From positions 143,016 through 207,015 of the forward strand of contig NZ_CANMSY010000006.1 of NCBI RefSeq assembly GCF_947500705.1: a DNA stretch of 64,000 bases, read 5' to 3'. Position 1 is the stretch's first letter, and each line of letters opens with the position of its first letter. Shown here piece by piece: positions 1 to 8,773 of the stretch. This stretch comes from an uncultured Brachybacterium sp. Its GTDB lineage: Bacteria; Actinomycetota; Actinomycetes; Actinomycetales; Dermabacteraceae. Position numbers and translations under genes: made by a program. The notes below the pieces were generated by a model. It saw nothing but the letters and a program-made list of their open reading frames with translations, made no database searches and was not told where the DNA came from.

Positions 1-341
1 ACCACGACGCCCGGAGCGAGGGAGGAGGCGGCGCCGCCGAGCCCCAGCACCCGGCGCAGCGGCGCCGGCAGGAAGGCCGGCGGGTCCTGGGCGAGGCGGC
101 GCAGCTCCACTGCCGCGGCGTGCGGATCCTCAGGGCGGATCACACGGTCGACGAAGGCGAGGGTGAAGTCCAGGCCCTTCGGATCCCGCAGCAGATCGGA
201 GAGCATCTGCGCAGGTCCTGGCACTGGGCGGAGTGCCGCGGCGTGCACCCAGCTGTGGACCTGCGCGGCGACCTCGTCCACGGTCAACGAGGTGGTGGGG
301 GAGTCGTCGAGCGGGGACTGCGAGGGGGGCACGGGGGACAA
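1..341 (-). CDS. putA: Proline dehydrogenase / P5C dehydrogenase (PutA-type), N-terminal part only
   Basis: Only the N-terminal ~113 residues are in the window; the gene runs off the left edge. The segment FVDRVIRPEDPHAAAVEL followed by RRLAQDPPAFLPAPLRRVLG resembles the start of actinobacterial PutA-like proline dehydrogenases, which oxidise proline to P5C and glutamate. A TTG start at 341 is chosen because AAGGAG (348-353) lies 6 nt upstream of it. An in-frame GTG at 362 lies before that Shine-Dalgarno and is less likely; GTG at 332 is another option. Whether the aldehyde dehydrogenase half is fused cannot be seen. The family call rests on the N-terminal similarity alone. Confidence 0.6.
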   Translation of the reverse strand, partial: MSPVPPSQSPLDDSPTTSLTVDEVAAQVHSWVHAAALRPVPGPAQMLSDLLRDPKGLDFTLAFVDRVIRPEDPHAAAVELRRLAQDPPAFLPAPLRRVLGLGGAASSLAPGVV

Positions 342-606
342 CGAAGTCTCCTTCTCGTTCACTGATCACGGCGGCGTTGCGGTCCTCCGATCGTAGGTCC
401 TCGCGGTGGCGGCCGGAGAGCCTGCGACGACCCGGACGTGGAGGTTCTGTGACCGAAAGGGAACCGAAGTGGGACGAGCGCGTCAGGCCTGAGGACAGGC
501 GCGCACACGGAGCCGCTGTGGACCGCTCGGTCGGTGAAGTCCTTTCCCGACGCGCCTCCTGTGGCACGATGCGTGACACAGACACCGGACGATGCTGGAG
601 GCAGTG

Positions 607-975
607 ATGAAGAAGTTCATTTTCCTGGCCGGACTCGCGATCGGCTTCGTGGTCGGATCCCGCGCGGGTCGCGGACCCTATGAGTCGCTCGAGCGCACCG
701 CACGCCACGTGGCCGACGATCCTGAGGTGCAGCGACGTGCCGCGCAGGCGAAGGACACCGCGAGCAAGGTCGCCCATGACACCGCCGGTGCGGTCAAGGA
801 GAAGGCCCCCGAGGTCGCCTCGAACGTCCAGGGCGCGGTCGCCGGCGCGGCCGGCAGCGCCAAGGAGCGGATCGGCAGCGCTCGTGAAGATCACAGGAGC
901 GGCGACGAGAGCTCCACCAGCACCCATGCCGGCGGCGACGCCGAGGTGGGCGAGGACAAGCCGCTCAGCTCCTGA
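607..975 (+). CDS. Small YtxH-like membrane-anchored protein
   Basis: A 122-residue protein starting MKKFIFLAGLAIGFVVGSRA, i.e. one N-terminal membrane segment with a glycine-rich GFVVGSRAGRGPYE motif typical of YtxH-type small proteins. It continues as an Ala/Lys/Glu-rich region, probably helical or coiled coil (KDTASKVAHDTAGAVKEKAP), and a Ser/Thr/Gly/Asp-rich tail. Start 607 has GGAGG at 599-603 close upstream; the ATG at 592 would lie before that site. The family is associated with general stress in Firmicutes; the role here is unknown. It stands alone, 43 nt from the convergent tdk. Confidence 0.7.
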   Translation: MKKFIFLAGLAIGFVVGSRAGRGPYESLERTARHVADDPEVQRRAAQAKDTASKVAHDTAGAVKEKAPEVASNVQGAVAGAAGSAKERIGSAREDHRSGDESSTSTHAGGDAEVGEDKPLSS

Positions 976-1018
976 GCAGTTCGACCGCCTAGCAGCGCAG
1001 TTCCCGAACGCGCCGGTG

Positions 1019-1627
1019 TCACCCCAGGACGGTGACGCCGGCGCGTTCCTGCTCCTGCATGAAGCAGGGCCCGCACAGCGACATATAGGTCACCTCCGCA
1101 CCGTCGATCGCGACCTGCTCCCCTTCGAAGACGAAGCGGCCGTCGACCATGCGGCAGTTGAACTCGGCCTGCGAACCGCAGCGGCACATGGTGGGCAGCT
1201 TCTCGATGTTGTCGGCGAGCTCGAAGAGCCGGCTCGCACCGGGGAACATCGCGGTGCGGAAGTCTGCGCGCAGCCCGTAGCAGATCACCGAGATGCCGTC
1301 CTGCTTGGCGATCTTGAACAGGTCGTCGATCTGCGAGGGCTCGAGGAACTGCGCCTCGTCCACCAGCACGCAGTGCAGCGGGCGCAGCCCGCGCTCGTCG
1401 GCCGTCGCATTGACCCTCGCGCGCACATCATCACCGGCGGCGGCGAGCACATCGACCAGGCGCCTGGCGCCGCCGCGGGCCACCACCCAGTCCTCGCCCT
1501 TGGTGTCGAGCGCGGGCTTCACGGTGAGCGTGGCCAGTCCGCGCTCGTCGTAGTTGTAGGCGGTCTTGATCAGGGTGTCGGACTTCCCGGAGTTCATCGC
1601 TCCGTACTTGAAATGCAGCTTGGCCAT
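1019..1627 (-). CDS. tdk: Thymidine kinase
   Basis: 202 aa. Phosphorylates thymidine to dTMP in the pyrimidine salvage pathway. The P-loop GAMNSGKSDT is at residues ~8-17, the Walker B/DEAQFLEPSQ motif is mid-protein, and the C-terminal half has the zinc-binding cysteines of type II kinases (MCRCGSQAEFNCR and SLCGPCFMQEQ). Start 1627 (MAKLHFKYGAMNSGK) puts the P-loop at the usual distance from the N-terminus; longer readings upstream would overlap the preceding gene. It lies 28 nt downstream of the Eis-like gene on the same strand, so the two may be cotranscribed. Confidence 0.93.
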   Translation of the reverse strand: MAKLHFKYGAMNSGKSDTLIKTAYNYDERGLATLTVKPALDTKGEDWVVARGGARRLVDVLAAAGDDVRARVNATADERGLRPLHCVLVDEAQFLEPSQIDDLFKIAKQDGISVICYGLRADFRTAMFPGASRLFELADNIEKLPTMCRCGSQAEFNCRMVDGRFVFEGEQVAIDGAEVTYMSLCGPCFMQEQERAGVTVLG

Positions 1628-1655
1628 GCGGGTGCTCCGGAGTTCGATGTCGGGA

Positions 1656-2885
1656 TCAGAAGGCGTCCATGACGCTCGGCCGCGGACCGGCCAGCAGAGC
1701 ATCCAGGAAGGTCTCGGCGGCCGGGTCGGCCGCTGCGGTGAGGTCGAGGCGACGGGCATCAGCGAGGGAACGCCCGCCCATCAGCAGCAGGGACGCGGCA
1801 TGGATGTCGAGCCGTACGGTGCCGAGGACCTCCGCCCCGGCACTCTCCGGCTCCGCCGCGATCGTGCCGCTGTCCGCGGAGACCAGGAAGGTGCCGGCGG
1901 CGCGACAGGTGCCCGCAGGGACAGTCCCGTCCTCGACCACCAGGCGGATGCGGCCGCCCAGCTGCTCCGGTGCGCGGCGGGCGCGGAGGGTCGCGGCGGT
2001 GTCGATCACCCGCATCATCACCAGCGGCACCGGCTCCGGGCTGGGGCGGGTCCCGGCGCCGGGGAGCACATCGAGCACGGGGTCCTCGGTGCGCACCCGC
2101 AGCCGGACCAGCTCCGTGACCGTGGACCAGGAACCCAGGGAGCGCAGCAGGGCCAGCCGATCGGAACGGGTGTGGCCCATCAGCTCGTGCACGTCGAGGC
2201 CGACGCCGCGGGGGTCCTGGCCGTGCCGGGTCCAGGACAGGTAGCCGTGATCGGTGCCGGACCCGTCCTGGAGCAGCAGCGCGGACCAGCCCGCACCGGG
2301 CAGGCCCTCGGCGAACAGCGGCGGCTCGCGGCGGAGCATCGCGTTGTCGCCCGAGCTCAGGCGGTGGTAGAGCTCCCGCAGGCGGGGCATCGTGGCCGCC
2401 GTGACCGGGACCAGGCGCCGGTCCGGCACGGCAGGGATCCGCTGCAGCTCCACCAGCGGCACGATCAGCGACTGACCCCGCGCGACCACCTGGTAGCCGT
2501 ACCGGCGGTAGAGCGCGGGATGGGAGGGATAGAGCATCGAGACCGGGAGGCTCTCCGCATCGCAGCGGGCGATCACCGCGGTGAGCAGCGTCCTGAACAG
2601 CCCGTCGCCGCGATGGGCGGGGTGGACGACGAGACCGGCGACGCCGCCGCAGCGCGCCAGGCCTCCGCCCAGGGTGATCTGGTCATGGCGGATCCGGGCG
2701 CCTGCAGCGAGGACCCCGTCCAGACCGCCCGGCAGCCCGGACGCATCGATGCCGATCGCGGTCTCACCAGGGGAGAAGTCCTGCCGGGCGGTCGCGGAGG
2801 AGGGATCGTAGGACCCTCCGAAGGCGCCGGCGCTCATCGTCTTGTAGGTGACGAAGTCCTGGGCGGTGAGATCTCGAACAGGCAT
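1656..2885 (-). CDS. GNAT N-acetyltransferase, Eis-like
   Basis: 409 aa. An N-terminal GNAT domain carries the acetyl-CoA loop VVHPAHRGDGLFRTLL. A YPSHPALYRRYGY segment matches the region of the catalytic tyrosine of Eis. A second domain and an SCP2-like C-terminal domain follow. The protein ends in MDAF; in mycobacterial Eis the terminal Phe carboxylate acts as general base. Eis enzymes acetylate amines, including aminoglycosides; the substrate here is unknown. A TAGACT hexamer (minus strand, 2893-2898) sits 7 nt before the ATG with no Shine-Dalgarno, suggesting a leaderless mRNA. Divergent from the TIM-barrel gene at 2952. Confidence 0.8.
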   Translation of the reverse strand: MPVRDLTAQDFVTYKTMSAGAFGGSYDPSSATARQDFSPGETAIGIDASGLPGGLDGVLAAGARIRHDQITLGGGLARCGGVAGLVVHPAHRGDGLFRTLLTAVIARCDAESLPVSMLYPSHPALYRRYGYQVVARGQSLIVPLVELQRIPAVPDRRLVPVTAATMPRLRELYHRLSSGDNAMLRREPPLFAEGLPGAGWSALLLQDGSGTDHGYLSWTRHGQDPRGVGLDVHELMGHTRSDRLALLRSLGSWSTVTELVRLRVRTEDPVLDVLPGAGTRPSPEPVPLVMMRVIDTAATLRARRAPEQLGGRIRLVVEDGTVPAGTCRAAGTFLVSADSGTIAAEPESAGAEVLGTVRLDIHAASLLLMGGRSLADARRLDLTAAADPAAETFLDALLAGPRPSVMDAF

Positions 2886-2951
2886 GCTGAGGAGTCTAGG
2901 CGCGCCCGCTGTTGCATACTGACGAGGCCCGCTCAGCCCCGAGGAGATGCC

Positions 2952-3926
2952 GTGAGCCCACGCCAGGACCGTACGTCGACGGACGCTTCGCCGGGCAAGG
3001 CCCGTAAGCCCTACACCCGGCCCAGCACCGCCCAGCGCACCGCCCGCGAGAAGCTGTCCAAGCGGCTCACGGCGGGTGACCCTCGCAGCGACCAGGACCC
3101 GCAGCGCCGGATCCCGGTGGGCCTGTCCACCTCCTCGGTGTTCCCTGCCGGGGTCGAGGAGGGATTCCGGCTCGCGCACGAGATCGGGTACGACGGGATG
3201 GAGGTGATGGTCTCCTATCCGAAGGACAGCCAGGACCCGATGCTCCTGCGCGAGTACTCCGAGCGGTACGAGCAGCCGATCCTCTCCCTCCATGCGCCCA
3301 CCCTGTTCCTCCTGCAGGGCCTGTGGGGCCGGGACGCCTGGGTGAAGATCGAGCGCACGATCGAGATCGCGAAGGAGCTCGAGGTGCCCACGATCGTGGC
3401 GCACCCTCCCTTCCGATGGCAGGGGAAGTATGCGAAAGGCTTCGTCGAGGGGGTCGCCGCGCTCGAGGAGGAGCACGGGATCGCGATCGCGGTGGAGAAC
3501 ATGTACCCGTGGCGGCTCGGGGTGCGGGAGCTGCTGAACTATCTGCCCGACCACGACCCCACCGACGAGGACTATGCCCACGTCACCGTCGACCTCTCGC
3601 ATGCCGCGACCGCCGGCGATGACGCGCTGGAGATGATCGAGCGGCTCGGCGACCGGCTCACCCATCTGCATCTCGCCGACGGCTCCGGCAATTCGACGAA
3701 GGACGAGCACCTCGCGCCCGGCGAGGGCAACCAGCCCTGCGCCGAGGTGCTGCGACGACTGGCCAACCGTGGCTGGGAAGGATCAGTGCTGCTCGAGGTG
3801 ACCACCAGCAACAAGCCGGAGATCCGCGAGCGCACCCTTCGACAGAGCCTCGCCTTCGCCCGCCACCACCTCGGGCATCTGCTGGAGGACAGGAACGAGG
3901 GCGACGTGGGATCGGCCACCCCTTGA
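2952..3926 (+). CDS. Sugar phosphate isomerase/epimerase family protein (AP endonuclease 2-type TIM barrel)
   Basis: 324 aa. After a basic, probably disordered ~50-residue N-terminus the sequence follows the xylose-isomerase-like TIM barrel: VGLSTSSVFP, SLHAPT, VAHPPF, IAVENMYP, HVTVDLSHAAT, LTHLHLADGSG, and LLEVTTSNKPEI. The His, Glu and Asp residues in these strand ends are the usual divalent-metal ligands. Start GTG 2952 has GAGGAG 5 nt upstream (2941-2946). A CATACT hexamer at 2915-2920 is a possible -10. The substrate is not predictable. It lies 77 nt before oleA on the same strand, but a link to olefin synthesis is not established. Confidence 0.8.
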   Translation: MSPRQDRTSTDASPGKARKPYTRPSTAQRTAREKLSKRLTAGDPRSDQDPQRRIPVGLSTSSVFPAGVEEGFRLAHEIGYDGMEVMVSYPKDSQDPMLLREYSERYEQPILSLHAPTLFLLQGLWGRDAWVKIERTIEIAKELEVPTIVAHPPFRWQGKYAKGFVEGVAALEEEHGIAIAVENMYPWRLGVRELLNYLPDHDPTDEDYAHVTVDLSHAATAGDDALEMIERLGDRLTHLHLADGSGNSTKDEHLAPGEGNQPCAEVLRRLANRGWEGSVLLEVTTSNKPEIRERTLRQSLAFARHHLGHLLEDRNEGDVGSATP

Positions 3927-4003
3927 GCGTCTCCCCAGGCATGGGTGGGAGAATGACACGATCTGGCAACGACACACACAGACGGACGAGGTAGCGCACG
4001 CTG

Positions 4004-5035
4004 ATGGGGAACGGGAACACAGGGATCGTCCACAGGAACACCAGCCTGCTCGCGATCGAGATGAGCCTTCCGCAGGTCACGGTCACCTCGGACGAGATCG
4101 ACGAGATGCTCACGCCGGCACGCAAGCGGCTGCGCCTGCCCAAGGGCGTGCTGCAGCGGGTCGCCGGGGTCTATGAGCGCCGCTGGTGGCGCGACACCGA
4201 GAACGGCTGGAAGCAGGGCGTGGTGCTCGCCGCCGAGCGCGCCATGGCCAGGGCCGGGATCATGCGCGACCAGGTCGGCCTGCTCATCAATGCGTCCGTC
4301 TCCCGCCAGCACCTCGAGCCGGCGGTGTCCACCGGGATCCACCACTCGCTGGGCCTGCCCACCAGTGCGATGAACTTCGACATCACCAACGCCTGCCTCG
4401 GCTTCGTCAACGCGATGACGATGGCGTCGGCCATGATCGATTCGGGGCAGATCAAGTACGCCCTGGTCGTCGGCGCAGAGGACGTCGAGGAAGTGCAGCG
4501 CGGCACGGTGGAGCGACTCAACGCGAAGACCTCCACCCGCGCGGACTTCAACAACCAGTTCGCCTCGCTGACCCTGGGATCGGGCGCCGCCGCCGCCGTC
4601 CTCGGCCCGGCCGACGAGCATCCCGAGGGCCACCGCCTGAAGCACACCCAGGCCCGGGCCGGAACCGAGCACCACGAGCTGTGCGTGGCCGACATGCAGG
4701 ACATGCGCACCGACTCCGCCGGCCTGCTCGAGAACGGCATCCAGCTCATCCTGGACACCTGGAAGGGCGCCAATGCGGCGGGGTACGACTTCAAGACGCT
4801 CGATCTCGTGATCCCGCACCAGGTCTCCACGGTGTACATCCGGAACTTCTCGAAGATCACCGGCGTGGGGATGGATCGCATCCCGATGACCCTCGGGGAC
4901 TGGGGAAATGTCGCCGCCGAAGCGGTGCCGATGACGCTCGCGCACGTGCAGAACGACATCGAGCGAGGGCAGCGCGTGCTGCTGATGGGTGTCGGCTCAG
5001 GTCTGAACACGGCGATGATGGAGGTCCAGTGGTGA
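4004..5035 (+). CDS. oleA: OleA: acyl-CoA condensing thiolase of olefin biosynthesis
   Basis: 343 aa, thiolase/KAS III fold. OleA performs a head-to-head, non-decarboxylative Claisen condensation of two fatty acyl-CoAs to a beta-keto acid, the first step of long-chain olefin synthesis. The nucleophilic Cys is in DITNACLGFVNAM (C131), the catalytic His in VIPHQVS (H272), and GDWGNVAAEAVPM contains the conserved Asn. FabH-like architecture but with OleA-type RRWWRDTENG near residue 60. The stop overlaps the next start (GTGA), so translation is coupled to oleBC. The cluster order oleA-oleBC-oleD supports the name over FabH. Confidence 0.9.
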   Translation: MGNGNTGIVHRNTSLLAIEMSLPQVTVTSDEIDEMLTPARKRLRLPKGVLQRVAGVYERRWWRDTENGWKQGVVLAAERAMARAGIMRDQVGLLINASVSRQHLEPAVSTGIHHSLGLPTSAMNFDITNACLGFVNAMTMASAMIDSGQIKYALVVGAEDVEEVQRGTVERLNAKTSTRADFNNQFASLTLGSGAAAAVLGPADEHPEGHRLKHTQARAGTEHHELCVADMQDMRTDSAGLLENGIQLILDTWKGANAAGYDFKTLDLVIPHQVSTVYIRNFSKITGVGMDRIPMTLGDWGNVAAEAVPMTLAHVQNDIERGQRVLLMGVGSGLNTAMMEVQW

Positions 5036-7731
5036 ACACCACCGGCAGCACAGGGCGTCGACGCGCTTCTTCCGACGAGATCCCTGCGATCCCGGCGATG
5101 CCCGGCGTGGATCCCCGGCTCAGCCGCATCCTCCAGGTGCGCGACCATTCCGGCGAGCAGCGTCGCTGGCACCTGCTGGACTCCGGTCCGCTGCTCGCGG
5201 AGCGCGGGATCACGCCGCGCGGCACCCTGCTGGCTGTCCACGGCAACCCCACCTACTCCTTCCTGTTCCGCTCGCTGGTGCGTGCGGACATCCCCTGGCG
5301 CCTGATCGCGGTCGACCAGCTGGAGATGGGCTGGTCCGAGCGGACCGGCATGAAGCGCCGTTACCAGGACCGCATCACGGACCTGTCCCTGCTCACCGAC
5401 GCGCTGTCCCTGCGCGGCCCGGTGGTGACCGTCGGCCATGACTGGGGCGGCCTGATCTCCGCCGGCTGGGCACTGGACAACCGCCACGACGTGGTCGGGA
5501 TGATCCTCACCAACACCGGTGTCCACCAGCAGCTCGAGGAGGCGCTCCCCAAGGCGCTGCAGCTCGCCACCGCGCCGTGGTTCCGCACTCCCTCGACGTC
5601 CGTGACCGACACCTTCCTGCGCACCACTCTCGCGCTCTCGAAGCCGGCGCTGCCGCGCGAGGTCCAGGATGCCTATCTCGCCCCGTATCGCGGTCGCTCG
5701 CGCCGCCTCGGCATCGACCAGTTCGTCGCCGACATCCCGGCAGCCGCGAACCACCCCTCCCGGCCCACCCTCGAGCGGGTCGCCGCCGGGATCCAGGAGC
5801 TGAACGTCCCCACCCTGCTCGCCTGGGGCCCGCGGGACATCACCTTCCACGACCGCTTCCTGCGCGACCTCATCCAGCGGGTCCCGCATGCGGACGTGCA
5901 CCGCTTCGAGAAGGCCTCCCACCTGGTGTGGGAGGACGCAGACGTCGCCGGACTGGTCGCGGACTGGCTCGAGACGAACTTCGGCACTGCTGAGGAGCCC
6001 CGCACCGAGGCGCCCGCCTGGCGCGCCGTCTCCTCCTACGCCGAGCCTGCTCCCGAGCGGCACATCGGAGCGCCCATCGCCGAGCTCGCCGGCGACCCCC
6101 GCCACGCCCACCGCCCCGCCGTGGTGGAACTGGGCGGCGAGGACGGCGAGCGGCGGGAGATCTCCTGGTCCCTGCTGAACCGCCGGGTCGACGACATCGC
6201 CGCCGGCCTGCTCGGTCATGGGGTGCGCCCCGGCGACCGGGTGAGCCTGCTGATCACCCCCGGCGCAGATCTGACCGGCGTGCTCTACGCCTGCTTCCGC
6301 ATCGGCGCCGTCGCCGTGGTGGCCGACGCCGGGCTGGGCCTGCCCGGTCTCACCCGGGCCACGATCGGCTCCCATCCCGACTGGTTCATCGGCATCAAGA
6401 AGGCGCTCGTCGGCGCCCGCGCCCTGGGCTGGCCCGGTCGCCGGCTCTCCGTCGAGCAGCTGCCCACCGTGGACCGGGTGGCCCTCGGCGTGGAGACCTC
6501 GATCGCCGAGCTCGCCCGCTCGGGGTCGCTGCAGCGTGAGCTCGGCGCCCCGCTGGACGCCGCCTGGCCTGCCCCGGAGGCCGATGCCGCGATCCTGTTC
6601 ACCTCCGGCTCCACCGGCCCCGCCAAGGGTGCGGTGCTCACCCACCGCCAGCTCGGTGCGATGTTCACCGCGGTGGGGGACACCCTGCAGCTGGCCCCCG
6701 AGCGCGGTCTGGTCGCCGGTTTCGCGACCTTCGCGCTGCTGGGCCCGGCGCTCGGTGCGCCGACGGTGGTGCCGGACATGGACATCACCCGGCCCGGCGA
6801 GCTGACCGCCCCGGCGCTGGCCGAGGCGATCGACGCCCTCGGCGAGCCGGCCGTGTTCACGGCCCCGGCCGCGCTGCGGAACATCCTGAGCACCGCCGAC
6901 CAGCTCGACGCGGACGGCCGCGCCGCGATGGCCCGCGCCGCGAGCTTCTTCTCCGCCGGCGCCCCGATCCCTGCGCACCTGCTGCGCGAGCTGCGCGACC
7001 TGATGCCGAGTGCGCGCGCGCTGACGCCCTACGGCATGACCGAATGCCTCGCCGTGGCCGCGATCGACCTCGAGGGCATCGACGCGGCGGGCGAGGGCTC
7101 CGGCGTCTGCGTCGGCCGCCCCGTGCCCCGGGTCGAGATCGCGATCGCCGTGATGGACGAGCTGGGACGCACCACCGGGGAGATCACCCGCGAAGCCGGT
7201 GACGTGGGAGAGATCCTGGTGCGCGGGCCGCACGTGCGGGACCGCTACCTGATGCTCTGGGGCACCACTCACACCTCGATGCGCTTCACCGGCTGGCACG
7301 CCACAGGCGACGTCGGCCACCTCGACGCCGAAGGGCGGCTGTGGGTCGAGGGCCGCGCGGATCATGTGCTGGCCACGGCCGACGGCCTGTTCACCCCGGT
7401 CCAGGTCGAGGACGCCGCCGAGTCGGTGCCGACGGTGCGCCGCGCCGGCGCGGCCGTCGTGGGCCCCCGCGGCACCCAGCAGGTGGTGGTGATCCTCGAG
7501 ACCGAGGACGGCTACCGTCCCGGCAAGGCCGGCCGGCCCCACCCCGCCCAGCCGTCCCTGCAGGAGGCGGTGCGCCGCGCGGTGCGGGAGCGCTCCGGCG
7601 CCGAGGTCGTCGCGGTGTTCACCACCCGCGCGCTGCCGACGGATATCCGCCACAACTCGAAGATCGACCGTGCGGCCCTGTCCCGCTGGTCCGAGCAGAC
7701 CCTGCAGGGCGAGAAGGCGGACGCCCTGTGA
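5032..7731 (+). CDS. oleBC: OleBC fusion: beta-lactone decarboxylase plus AMP-dependent beta-lactone synthetase
   Basis: 899 aa, two enzymes in one chain. The N-terminal ~320 residues are an alpha/beta-hydrolase of the haloalkane-dehalogenase type (HGNPTYSFLFR oxyanion region; GHDWGG with Asp137 as nucleophile; C-terminal His in EKASHLVWED). OleB decarboxylates the beta-lactone to the cis-alkene. The C-terminal ~560 residues are an acyl-AMP-synthetase fold (FTSGSTGPAKG from ~523; LTPYGMTECL; GDVGHLDAEGRLWVEGRADH; RHNSKIDRAAL). OleC adenylates the beta-hydroxy acid and closes the lactone. GTG start overlaps the oleA stop; the end overlaps oleD. Fused oleBC is known in actinobacteria such as Micrococcus luteus. 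Confidence 0.9.
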   Translation: MNTTGSTGRRRASSDEIPAIPAMPGVDPRLSRILQVRDHSGEQRRWHLLDSGPLLAERGITPRGTLLAVHGNPTYSFLFRSLVRADIPWRLIAVDQLEMGWSERTGMKRRYQDRITDLSLLTDALSLRGPVVTVGHDWGGLISAGWALDNRHDVVGMILTNTGVHQQLEEALPKALQLATAPWFRTPSTSVTDTFLRTTLALSKPALPREVQDAYLAPYRGRSRRLGIDQFVADIPAAANHPSRPTLERVAAGIQELNVPTLLAWGPRDITFHDRFLRDLIQRVPHADVHRFEKASHLVWEDADVAGLVADWLETNFGTAEEPRTEAPAWRAVSSYAEPAPERHIGAPIAELAGDPRHAHRPAVVELGGEDGERREISWSLLNRRVDDIAAGLLGHGVRPGDRVSLLITPGADLTGVLYACFRIGAVAVVADAGLGLPGLTRATIGSHPDWFIGIKKALVGARALGWPGRRLSVEQLPTVDRVALGVETSIAELARSGSLQRELGAPLDAAWPAPEADAAILFTSGSTGPAKGAVLTHRQLGAMFTAVGDTLQLAPERGLVAGFATFALLGPALGAPTVVPDMDITRPGELTAPALAEAIDALGEPAVFTAPAALRNILSTADQLDADGRAAMARAASFFSAGAPIPAHLLRELRDLMPSARALTPYGMTECLAVAAIDLEGIDAAGEGSGVCVGRPVPRVEIAIAVMDELGRTTGEITREAGDVGEILVRGPHVRDRYLMLWGTTHTSMRFTGWHATGDVGHLDAEGRLWVEGRADHVLATADGLFTPVQVEDAAESVPTVRRAGAAVVGPRGTQQVVVILETEDGYRPGKAGRPHPAQPSLQEAVRRAVRERSGAEVVAVFTTRALPTDIRHNSKIDRAALSRWSEQTLQGEKADAL

Positions 7732-8720
7732 GCGCGCCCACGATCTTGGTCACCGGGGCCTCCGGGATGCTGGGGGGAGCGGTCGCGACCGCACTGCGGG
7801 ATCGCGGCGCCACCGTGCGCGCCTTCCAGCGCCGTCCTGCCGGGATCGACGGCGTCGAGGACGTGTGCGGATCGCTCACCGAGGCGGAGGACGTGCGCCG
7901 CGCGGTCAGCGGCGCCGACGCGGTGATCCACCTCGCCGCGAAGGTGTCCATCTCCGGCCCGGAGAGCGAGTACCGCGCGATCAACATCGAGGGGACCCGC
8001 CACGTGGTCGACGCGCTGCGCGCGAACGGTGGGGGAGCACTGGTGAACGTGTCCTCGCCGTCGGTCGCGCATCTGGGCCGCGCGATCGTGGGCCTCGATG
8101 CGACCCTCGCAGACCCGACCCGCGCCCGCGGCAGCTACGCCCGGACCAAGGCCGCCGCAGAGCTGCTGGCCATGGGTGCCGACGGCACCGACGGGCTCCT
8201 GGTCACCTCCGTGCGTCCGCACATCGTGTGGGGCCCCGGCGACACCCAGCTGGTGGGCAGAATCGTGGATCGTGCCCGCAGCGGCCGGCTGCCGCTGCTG
8301 GACCAGGGCATGGCCCTGATCGACACCACCTATGTCACCAACGCCGCCGAGGCGATCGTCGCCGCGCATGACCGCATCCAGGATGTGCACGGGGAGAGCT
8401 TCGTGGTCTCCAACGGTGAACCCCGCACCGTGCGCGATGTGTTCGCCGGCTGGTGCGAGGCTGCCGGAGTCCCGGCACCTACCCTCAAGGTCCCCGGCTC
8501 CGCGGCCCGCTTCGCCGGTCGGGTGATCGAGCGGATCTGGGAGAAGAGGCCCGGACACGACGAACCGCCGATGACCGAATTCCTCGCCGAGCAGATGTCC
8601 ACCGCGCACTGGTTCGACCAGCGCCGCACCCGCGCCCGCCTGCAGTGGACCCCGCGGGTGAGCATCGACGAGGGCAACGCGCACCTCGCCGCCTGGTTCC
8701 GCGAGCACCCGGTCGCCTGA
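7728..8720 (+). CDS. oleD: OleD: NAD(P)H-dependent beta-keto acid reductase
   Basis: 330 aa extended short-chain dehydrogenase. Rossmann motif VTGASGMLGG at the N-terminus, NIEGTRHVVDALR, VNVSSPSV, and the catalytic YARTK (YxxxK). OleD reduces the 2-alkyl-3-keto acid made by OleA to the beta-hydroxy acid used by OleC. The GTG start overlaps the oleBC stop in a GTGA, so the three ole genes form one coupled operon. The C-terminal ~100 residues (RIWEKRPGHDEPPMTEFLAE) form the substrate domain. Alone this could be any NAD-dependent epimerase/dehydratase family member; the context gives the specific function. Confidence 0.88.
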   Translation: MSAPTILVTGASGMLGGAVATALRDRGATVRAFQRRPAGIDGVEDVCGSLTEAEDVRRAVSGADAVIHLAAKVSISGPESEYRAINIEGTRHVVDALRANGGGALVNVSSPSVAHLGRAIVGLDATLADPTRARGSYARTKAAAELLAMGADGTDGLLVTSVRPHIVWGPGDTQLVGRIVDRARSGRLPLLDQGMALIDTTYVTNAAEAIVAAHDRIQDVHGESFVVSNGEPRTVRDVFAGWCEAAGVPAPTLKVPGSAARFAGRVIERIWEKRPGHDEPPMTEFLAEQMSTAHWFDQRRTRARLQWTPRVSIDEGNAHLAAWFREHPVA

Positions 8721-8773
8721 GAACCCGCAGACCTGAAGACCTGATCCCTCGCACGGAAGAGCACGGTCCTGCC

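Noticed and set aside
130-927. 265-codon minus-strand open frame covering the left intergenic region
   Set aside because: Runs through the small YtxH-like gene and the putA-type start in another frame; no domain, and no start signal.
4171-7653. 1160-codon minus-strand open frame opposite the ole operon
   Set aside because: Antisense shadow of oleA and oleBC, whose motifs are intact on the plus strand; no recognisable protein features.
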